This document shows, in pieces, positions 5,690-10,639 of a stretch of DNA of 10,639 bases (position 1 is the stretch's first letter; every line of letters starts with the position of its first letter). A program made the position numbers and the translations under genes. The notes under the pieces are model-generated. The model was not told where the DNA came from, did no database searches, and saw only the letters and a list, made by a program, of their open reading frames with translations. This stretch comes from Candidatus Bathyarchaeota archaeon (GTDB taxonomy: Archaea; Thermoproteota; Bathyarchaeia; 40CM-2-53-6): positions 1 through 10,639 of the forward strand of contig VBBH01000136.1 of the NCBI GenBank assembly GCA_005888695.1, given 5' to 3'.

Positions 5690-6691
5690 CTACTCCTCCC
5701 CGACCGGGGTCTTCAGGTGCAGCTCCTTTGCAAAATGGCAAGCAGCCCGATGGTCGGGTGGCTCTTGGAACTCGAACTCGGGAATCTTGTCGACACACAG
5801 CTGCTGAGCGTATTTGCAACGTGGGTTGAACCTGCATCCTGTTGGAGCATGGATGAGGTCCGGAATATTCCCAGGAATGACATCCAATCTTTTCTGGATT
5901 AACCGTGGATTAGGGACCGAGGTCAATAGTGCCTCAGTGTAGGGATGCTTTGGATTCCAGAAGACTTGATCCGTAGTTCCCGTTTCGAACACTTGCCCAG
6001 CATATAGGACCGTGACGCGGTCGCAAGTCTCCGCGACTATTCCCATGTCATGTGTGATCAGGATCATGGCCATGCCCAAACGCTTGATTAGATCCTTCAT
6101 CATCACAAGTATCTGGGCCTGGATTGTCACATCCAGCGCTGTCGTGGGCTCGTCAGCGATCAATAGGCTGGGGTTGCAGCAGATTGCCCGGGCCACGGCA
6201 ATCCTCTGTTTCATCCCGCCGCTTAGCTGGTGGGGGTACTGGTTCATGCGAAGCTCTGGGGCAGGGATTCCCACCATTTGCAAGAGTTCCAATGCTCTAT
6301 CATAGGCTCCGTCTTTTGTCAGTGGCTGATGCTGCATTATCACCTCTACCAGTTGCTGTCTGATCGTGTAGACTGGGTCGAGGGTAGCCGTTGGATCTTG
6401 GAATATGTAGCCTATGCGATTACCCCGGATCGATTGTAACTCTCGCTGGGATTTGGAGAGAAGGTCTTGTCCTTCAAACCTGATCCTCCCCTCCACGATC
6501 TTCCCTGGCGAGGGGACGATCCCCATTACTGACAATGCGGTAACGGTTTTTCCGGATCCGGATTCGCCAACGATCCCGAGCGTCTCGCCTTTCTCAACGT
6601 GAATGCTGACGTTGTCAACTGCTCTAACGACGCCGGCCCAGGTGAAAAAGTAGGTTCTCAGTCCGTCAACTGTCAATAAAGGCTCGGGCAA
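5690..6691 (-). CDS. dppD: Peptide ABC transporter ATP-binding protein (DppD/OppD type)
   Basis: The first ATPase of the importer, expected to pair with DppF. In 333 residues: Walker A GESGSGKT (42-49), Q-loop Gln98 in YIFQDPTATLDP, signature LSGGMKQR (156-163), Walker B LLIADEPTTALD (176-187), H-loop His214 in LITHD. The C-terminal extension has KHPYT (248-252) and four Cys at 286, 292, 299 and 318, matching the spacing in DppF and suggesting the same possible Fe-S site. The start is TTG, fixed by a textbook Shine-Dalgarno AAGGAGG 7 bases upstream (minus strand, near 6699-6705). It lies 43 bases after dppC. Confidence 0.93.
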   Translation of the reverse strand: MPEPLLTVDGLRTYFFTWAGVVRAVDNVSIHVEKGETLGIVGESGSGKTVTALSVMGIVPSPGKIVEGRIRFEGQDLLSKSQRELQSIRGNRIGYIFQDPTATLDPVYTIRQQLVEVIMQHQPLTKDGAYDRALELLQMVGIPAPELRMNQYPHQLSGGMKQRIAVARAICCNPSLLIADEPTTALDVTIQAQILVMMKDLIKRLGMAMILITHDMGIVAETCDRVTVLYAGQVFETGTTDQVFWNPKHPYTEALLTSVPNPRLIQKRLDVIPGNIPDLIHAPTGCRFNPRCKYAQQLCVDKIPEFEFQEPPDHRAACHFAKELHLKTPVGEE

Positions 6692-6698
6692 GTATCGT

Positions 6699-6705
6699 CC
6701 TCCTT
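6699..6705 (-). promoter_or_regulatory. Strong Shine-Dalgarno deciding the TTG start of dppD
   Basis: Minus strand AAGGAGG followed by 7 bases and then TTG. It fixes a non-ATG start and shows that genes inside this operon use leadered, SD-dependent initiation, unlike the promoter-proximal ankyrin gene. Confidence 0.75.
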
Positions 6706-6734
6706 GACAGTCTGGTTTCCATTTTTTCTCTGGC

Positions 6735-7712
6735 TCACTCTCTGAGCCTCGGGTCTAACGCGTCTCTCAACCCATTTCCCAAAAGATTGAAGCCCATGAC
6801 CAGTAGAGTGATGAATATCCCCGGGAAAGCTCCTGCCCACCATGCCTGCTTGACATTAGAAGACGCGTCGGTCAGCAGTCGGCCCCAAGTGAGGGTGTTA
6901 GTGTCTCCGAATCCGAGAAAGCTTACTCCAGCCTCGGTCAGGATGGACCCTGCGATTTGCAATGTTGCCAAGACGATGATGATGTGCAGGACGTTGGGGA
7001 AGAGATGTCGGAAGAGAATGCGCCGAGCCGACGAGCCTATCTGGCGAGAAGCCGCGACGTACTCAAACTCCCGGACATGAAGAACTTCTCCCCTGATAAT
7101 TCTCGCGGCACCAGACCATGAGAACACTCCAATGATTGCGATTATGATCCAAAGGGCACCGGTGCCGGATCCCGTTCCAGCCTCTAACACCCGGAGGAAG
7201 ACTAGGAGTATGAGGAAGAAGGGTAGCACGAGAAAGACCTCTGTGATCCTCATGAGAACATTGTCGACCCAGCCACCCGCGTAACCTGCGACAAGCCCGA
7301 TCAATATGGCGAGGGCCATGCTAATCGCTGTCGCCCCAATTCCAACAAGAAACGCCGGCCTCGCCCCATACACTATCTGGCTGTAGACATCGTATCCACT
7401 ACCATCAGTTCCGAACGGGTCGTGGAGGCTTGGAGGCACTCTAATCTGCCAACTATCCGTCCGGCCGGAAGCCGCAGGGCACTGTGGTTGGAGACCAACA
7501 AGACATTTCGCCGGGTAGAGCGCAATGTAGTTCTGGAAGATTGCCATGACCCCAATGATTCCCACGACCGCTAGACCGGCAAGGGCGGCCTTGTTCCTTC
7601 TGAGCCTCCGCCAGGCTAGTCCCCACTGGCTTACCCCAGAACCCCTCCAAAGTGGGCTCAAGTCGCGGAGACGCTTGTACAACCTTGAGCTGGGACTATC
7701 CTCCGTCGTTAT
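6735..7712 (-). CDS. dppC: Peptide ABC transporter permease (DppC type)
   Basis: One of two membrane subunits forming the translocation channel. Counting from the TTG at 7682 (315 residues): helix 1 at about 33-55, an outer loop with a Cys pair (residues 60 and 68), the hallmark DPFGTDGSGYDVYSQIVYGA (88-107), helices near 110-135, 145-165, 176-192, 231-247 and 286-302, and the cytoplasmic EAA loop EYVAASRQIGSSARRILF (207-224) that docks the ATPases. The start is debatable. The TTG at 7682 has no nearby Shine-Dalgarno sequence. The coordinates here use ATA at 7710-7712, which lies 7 bases after GGAGGAGG and would give N-terminus (M)TTEDSPSSRLYKRL, adding 10 residues (325 total). The upstream frame is closed by TAA at 7731-7733, which is also the dppB stop. 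Confidence 0.9.
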   Translation of the reverse strand: MTTEDSPSSRLYKRLRDLSPLWRGSGVSQWGLAWRRLRRNKAALAGLAVVGIIGVMAIFQNYIALYPAKCLVGLQPQCPAASGRTDSWQIRVPPSLHDPFGTDGSGYDVYSQIVYGARPAFLVGIGATAISMALAILIGLVAGYAGGWVDNVLMRITEVFLVLPFFLILLVFLRVLEAGTGSGTGALWIIIAIIGVFSWSGAARIIRGEVLHVREFEYVAASRQIGSSARRILFRHLFPNVLHIIIVLATLQIAGSILTEAGVSFLGFGDTNTLTWGRLLTDASSNVKQAWWAGAFPGIFITLLVMGFNLLGNGLRDALDPRLRE

Positions 7713-7719
7713 CGCTTGA

Positions 7720-7727
7720 CCTCCTCC
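7720..7727 (-). promoter_or_regulatory. Shine-Dalgarno in front of dppC, pointing to an ATA start
   Basis: Minus strand GGAGGAGG lies just after the dppB stop. Seven bases later comes ATA (7710-7712), where ATG, GTG or TTG would be expected, the same spacing as for dppD. The first TTG is 37 bases away, too far for this site to serve it. Confidence 0.6.
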
Positions 7728-7730
7728 GGT

Positions 7731-8711
7731 TTATTCAAGACGGATCCTCGGATCTATGTATGCATACGTAATGTCAGTGATTATGTTGGCCACGAGAGTC
7801 ATCAGGGTGATCAAGACAACTATGCCCTGCACGATCGGAAAATCGAGGACATTGGTCGCATCGACAAACAATCTCCCCACGCCCGGCCAGTTGAAGACGG
7901 TCTCTGTGATTGGCGCGCCGGCCAACAAACCTCCGAAATATAATCCGATATAAGTCACTATGGGTATGAGCGCGTTCTTCAAGGCGTGTTTGTAGATGAC
8001 GGTTCTCTCGCTCAGTCCGCTCGCTCTCGCTGCGAGAATGTAATCTTGCCTAAGAACTTCTAGCATGCTTGACCGAACTAGCAAGACTATCGGCGCCAGC
8101 AAAGCGAAAGTGTAGACTGCAGTTGGCAATGTAAGATGCCAGATCTGGTCAAGGGTTTGGTCGCCCAAAAAATACTGAGACGGTATTGTCGACTGCGCTC
8201 CTCCTGACGGGAACCAGCCGAGATAGTATCCGAAGCCCAGAATGAAGACAATTCCGAGGAAGAAGATAGGGATCGATGTTCCTACAAGAGCCGAACTAGT
8301 TATGGTCACGTCCAGGAGTGAGTATCTCTTTCTCGCTGAGAGGACGCCGATGGGGATTGCGATAACGAGGGAAAAGACAAATCCCAACAATTGGATCTCA
8401 AGAGTTGTCCAAACCCTTGTAGCCACGAGGTAATTCACTGAAACGCCACTGTACACGGCATAAGAGCTTCCCAAGTCGCCCATGAAAAGCTCGGAGAGCC
8501 ATAACAAATACTGGGCATAGACTGGCTTGTCAAGTCCGAAATAGTGTCTCAGCGCCTGACGTTGTGCCTCGTTTATCTTGGGATTTAGCTGCGTGAGGAG
8601 TTGGATGGGGTCGCCTGCTAATCGTTCAATCGAGAATACGAGGAGAGTGATTCCGAAGAAGACAGGGATGAGATATAGCGCCCTTCTTAACACGTACTTG
8701 ATAATCGACAC
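7731..8711 (-). CDS. dppB: Peptide ABC transporter permease (DppB type)
   Basis: The other channel subunit and first gene of the leftward operon; 326 residues. It shows the family N-terminus KYVLRRALYLIPVFFGITLL (5-24, first helix), an FGLDKPVYAQYLLWL motif (58-72), MGDLGSSY (77-84), helices near 102-124, 134-165, 193-213, 246-266 and 292-312, and the EAA loop RQDYILAARASGLSERTVIY (221-240). ETVFNWPGVGRL (270-281) and the closing YIDPRIR (318-324) are family hallmarks. The start is GTG at 8709-8711; no good Shine-Dalgarno sequence is seen. A TATA-like GGTTATACC lies about 70 bases upstream, implying a leader of about 44 bases. It is divergent from the binding-protein gene across 218 bases. 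Confidence 0.92.
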   Translation of the reverse strand: MSIIKYVLRRALYLIPVFFGITLLVFSIERLAGDPIQLLTQLNPKINEAQRQALRHYFGLDKPVYAQYLLWLSELFMGDLGSSYAVYSGVSVNYLVATRVWTTLEIQLLGFVFSLVIAIPIGVLSARKRYSLLDVTITSSALVGTSIPIFFLGIVFILGFGYYLGWFPSGGAQSTIPSQYFLGDQTLDQIWHLTLPTAVYTFALLAPIVLLVRSSMLEVLRQDYILAARASGLSERTVIYKHALKNALIPIVTYIGLYFGGLLAGAPITETVFNWPGVGRLFVDATNVLDFPIVQGIVVLITLMTLVANIITDITYAYIDPRIRLE

Positions 8712-8777
8712 AGATTAGACCACTCTCGGGCGTCTCTTGTCACGATTCTTGCTCTTGGCGGATGCCGGTGAGACAAG

Positions 8778-8786
8778 GGTATAACC
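8778..8786 (-). promoter_or_regulatory. Possible TATA box of the dppBCDF operon
   Basis: Minus strand GGTTATACC, matching in 8 of 9 bases the element used on the opposite strand for dppA (GATTATACC). It lies about 71 bases before the dppB GTG. The resemblance between the two divergent elements supports it. Confidence 0.4.
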
Positions 8787-8815
8787 GATTATGATTTGGA
8801 AACTGGGCACATTCG

Positions 8816-8865
8816 TGGTCTATATGCGTATCCATTTGCTTATGAGCAATTTGAACATGGTCTAT
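8816..8865. promoter_or_regulatory. Operator-like inverted repeat flanked by an 8-bp direct repeat
   Basis: TTGCT-TATG-AGCAA (8836-8849) is a perfect inverted repeat at the centre of the divergent region. It lies between two copies of TGGTCTAT (8816-8823 and 8858-8865), whose starts are 42 bases apart, four helical turns. It lies between the two TATA elements, a natural place for a regulator controlling both transcripts. The pattern is seen directly; the function is inferred. Confidence 0.4.
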
Positions 8866-8896
8866 GTTCTGAGATAGTGTTGAAAGTCGCCACAAC

Positions 8897-8905
8897 GATT
8901 ATACC
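8897..8905 (+). promoter_or_regulatory. TATA box of the binding-protein gene
   Basis: GATTATACC is centred about 29 bases before the GTG start at 8930. With no Shine-Dalgarno sequence between them, a leaderless or very short-leader transcript is likely. Confidence 0.5.
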
Positions 8906-8929
8906 TCTCTAACTATCGAGTCTCCTCGA

Positions 8930-10639
8930 GTGAAATACACTCTGAGAACTACAATCGGAAAATCTGTGTGCGCATTAGCGATTTCAATTTTGATGCTGAC
9001 GCCCGCACTCTTGATTACGCCCCAATTATACGCGCAGACCGGCAACGCAACCTTAATCCTCGCGCAGACCGGACAGGCACCAGGAGAAGGCTTGATTCCG
9101 GGATTGAGCACATCATACTATGACCTTGCCGTCGTCAGTGAGGTATTCCTCGGCCTCGCGATGAGGAATGACACAGTCGTAAAGTCAATGTTGCCAGCCC
9201 TCGCAGACGGAACTGTTGCAAACCCGGGCTGGTCGGTTGACTCAACATACAAAATATGGACGGTCCATATCAGACAAGGGGTCAATTGGCATGACGGCGT
9301 CTGCTGCGTCAACGCTACAGATGTGAAATTCACCTTCGACTCTCTGCAAAACGCCGGTCTGGCCGCGCCAGTCGAGTCGTTCTTGACGGGAATAATTGGC
9401 GGCCCGAACAATGAGACAATCGTGGATCCCTACACGGTGAAGTTCACATTGCCTGCCCCATATGCTTACTTCGTCCAGAACGTGCTCACAACGGGCATAG
9501 TTCCTTACCATGTCCTCCACACTCGGCCGTACAACAGTACGAGCGGAGTTGACTGGCTACACAGCGCGTTCAACACAGGCGTGAACCCAAGCTCAAGTGA
9601 TCCCGGACCAATTGGTACGGGACCTTACAAGTGGGTAGGTTACGATGTGACGACGTCAACGGTCCACTTGACGAGAAACGACAACTATTTCGACTTTCCA
9701 GTTCGCGGCAAGTCGGACCTAGTTGCGAAGGGAGAGTTCAATGTGAAAGACTACTACGTCAAGAATATCGTGGGTTCAGATGCTGCGATCACAGCTCTGA
9801 AGAACGGTGAGGTCAACGTTTTGGATAATAATTACAACCTCGGCACTACGCCAAGCTTTCTCAGCGACTGGGGGATGGACAATCTAGCGATTTACGATGG
9901 ATTTGGCGTTCAGGAAATGGGTGTTAACATGAATCATCCGGTCATAGGAACCGGGGTTCAGACGCCGGCGTGCCAAGCTATTCCGTCTTGTGCAAACGGG
10001 TCGAATCCATCACTCGCAGAATCCTACGCAACCGACATTCGCAAAGCAATAAGCTACGCGACGCCCAGAAACCAGATAATCAACTCTTTGCTCAGCGGCT
10101 ACGGGAACCCCGCGATAACCACTCCAGTTGTTGGCAACCCGAACACAAACACGTCCCTAACAGAGGGATTCAACACAAACCTCAAACCCTACAAGTACAG
10201 CTTGGCACTTGCAAACCAGAGCCTCGTAGCGGCCGGCTACACGTTGCCCACGGCAAAAGGAGGTTGCTATACTGTCCAACCCGCGACTTGTCTCACTCCG
10301 AACCTACACATAGTTCTACTCGTGCCAACCTCGAACAGCGCAAGGCGAGCCTGGGCATCATTGATCCAAAGCCAATTGATCTCGATTGGAGTAGATGTTG
10401 GCAAGGTAGAGCTACCGTTCAGCCCTAACATCTTCGCTCGGGCACTGACACCACCTGCGAGCTGCAACTGCTTGGGCAAGACCTATGACCAAGGCGGGTT
10501 CGACATTCTATTCGTCGGTTACAATCTGGGTATTGATGCGGACCCATGGTCATTGTACGACAATACACAGTTCGCCCCGACAGGGGGCAACTACTACCTC
10601 TGGAATAATGCCACCAACAATGGCCTCGTCGAACAGATC
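8930..10639 (+). CDS. dppA: Peptide-binding protein (SBP family 5, DppA/OppA type), 3' end beyond window
   Basis: The extracellular receptor that would deliver substrate to DppBC. The frame stays open for 570 codons to the last base, so the C-terminus, where archaeal homologues often have a membrane anchor, is not seen. Residues 1-35 are a Sec-type signal (basic MKYTLRTTIGK, hydrophobic core, likely cut after LYA); there is no lipobox Cys. Family-5 hallmarks: VHIRQGVNWHDG (112-123), ATDVKFTFDSL (129-139), PIGTGPYKW (227-235), HLTRNDNYFD (246-255), IRKAISYATPRNQI (370-383) and GFDILFVGYN (523-532). Eight Cys follow the signal in four close pairs (125/126, 348/354, 446/454, 512/514), suggesting disulfides. 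GTG is the only sensible start: upstream the frame reaches TGA at 8870-8872 without ATG. The ligand is not predictable. Confidence 0.9.
   Translation, partial: MKYTLRTTIGKSVCALAISILMLTPALLITPQLYAQTGNATLILAQTGQAPGEGLIPGLSTSYYDLAVVSEVFLGLAMRNDTVVKSMLPALADGTVANPGWSVDSTYKIWTVHIRQGVNWHDGVCCVNATDVKFTFDSLQNAGLAAPVESFLTGIIGGPNNETIVDPYTVKFTLPAPYAYFVQNVLTTGIVPYHVLHTRPYNSTSGVDWLHSAFNTGVNPSSSDPGPIGTGPYKWVGYDVTTSTVHLTRNDNYFDFPVRGKSDLVAKGEFNVKDYYVKNIVGSDAAITALKNGEVNVLDNNYNLGTTPSFLSDWGMDNLAIYDGFGVQEMGVNMNHPVIGTGVQTPACQAIPSCANGSNPSLAESYATDIRKAISYATPRNQIINSLLSGYGNPAITTPVVGNPNTNTSLTEGFNTNLKPYKYSLALANQSLVAAGYTLPTAKGGCYTVQPATCLTPNLHIVLLVPTSNSARRAWASLIQSQLISIGVDVGKVELPFSPNIFARALTPPASCNCLGKTYDQGGFDILFVGYNLGIDADPWSLYDNTQFAPTGGNYYLWNNATNNGLVEQI

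Noticed and set aside
9970..10428. 152-codon plus-strand frame near the right end
   Set aside because: It lies inside the dppA frame, which is open for 570 codons and shows clear family-5 motifs; this frame is Arg/Gln/Ser-rich noise.
1..10639. CRISPR arrays, insertion sequences, integrases or att sites
   Set aside because: No regularly spaced repeats, transposase or recombinase motifs or long terminal repeats were seen on either strand.

Overview
The window is archaeal. It opens inside the large subunit of the archaeal clamp loader (RfcL), carries a proline tRNA gene that seems to be interrupted several times, and has TATA-type promoter elements about 25-30 bases upstream of start codons with no Shine-Dalgarno sequence. 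The RfcL style, the heavily interrupted tRNA with an encoded CCA and the intermediate GC content suggest a TACK-group archaeon, perhaps a Thaumarchaeota- or Bathyarchaeia-like lineage. That placement is inference, because no rRNA or full-length phylogenetic marker is present.

Layout. Bases 2-1030 (+) are the 3' part of rfcL. A small two-helix membrane protein (1011-1262, -) overlaps its end tail to tail. Next is a 63-codon ORF (1338-1529, -) that joins the N-terminus of adenylosuccinate lyase (PurB) to what looks like its extreme C-terminus, with the whole catalytic middle missing. An asparagine-synthase-family gene follows (1627-2982, +); its usual catalytic Cys2 is Thr. A tRNA-Pro locus (3087-3249, +) gives a perfect 76-nt mature tRNA only if four short segments are removed. 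About 660 bases without a convincing gene follow (3250-3914).

The right half is a peptide-uptake locus. Permease genes dppB and dppC and ATPase genes dppD and dppF run leftward as one probable operon (8711 to 4608). The binding protein dppA runs rightward from 8930 and leaves the window open-ended. The two transcripts diverge from a 218-base region holding a TATA element for each side and an operator-like inverted repeat. An ankyrin-repeat gene of bacterial type (3915-4535, -) follows dppF but has its own TATA box placed for a leaderless transcript.

How the genes work together: DppA would capture peptides (or another small solute) outside the cell and pass them to the DppB/DppC membrane channel, driven by the DppD/DppF ATPases. 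The substrate cannot be read from sequence. The left half is unrelated housekeeping: replication, amide transfer and tRNA. The points most worth a second look are the four-way interrupted tRNA, the in-frame purB remnant, the Cys-to-Thr change in the asparagine synthase, and a possible ATA start codon for dppC.
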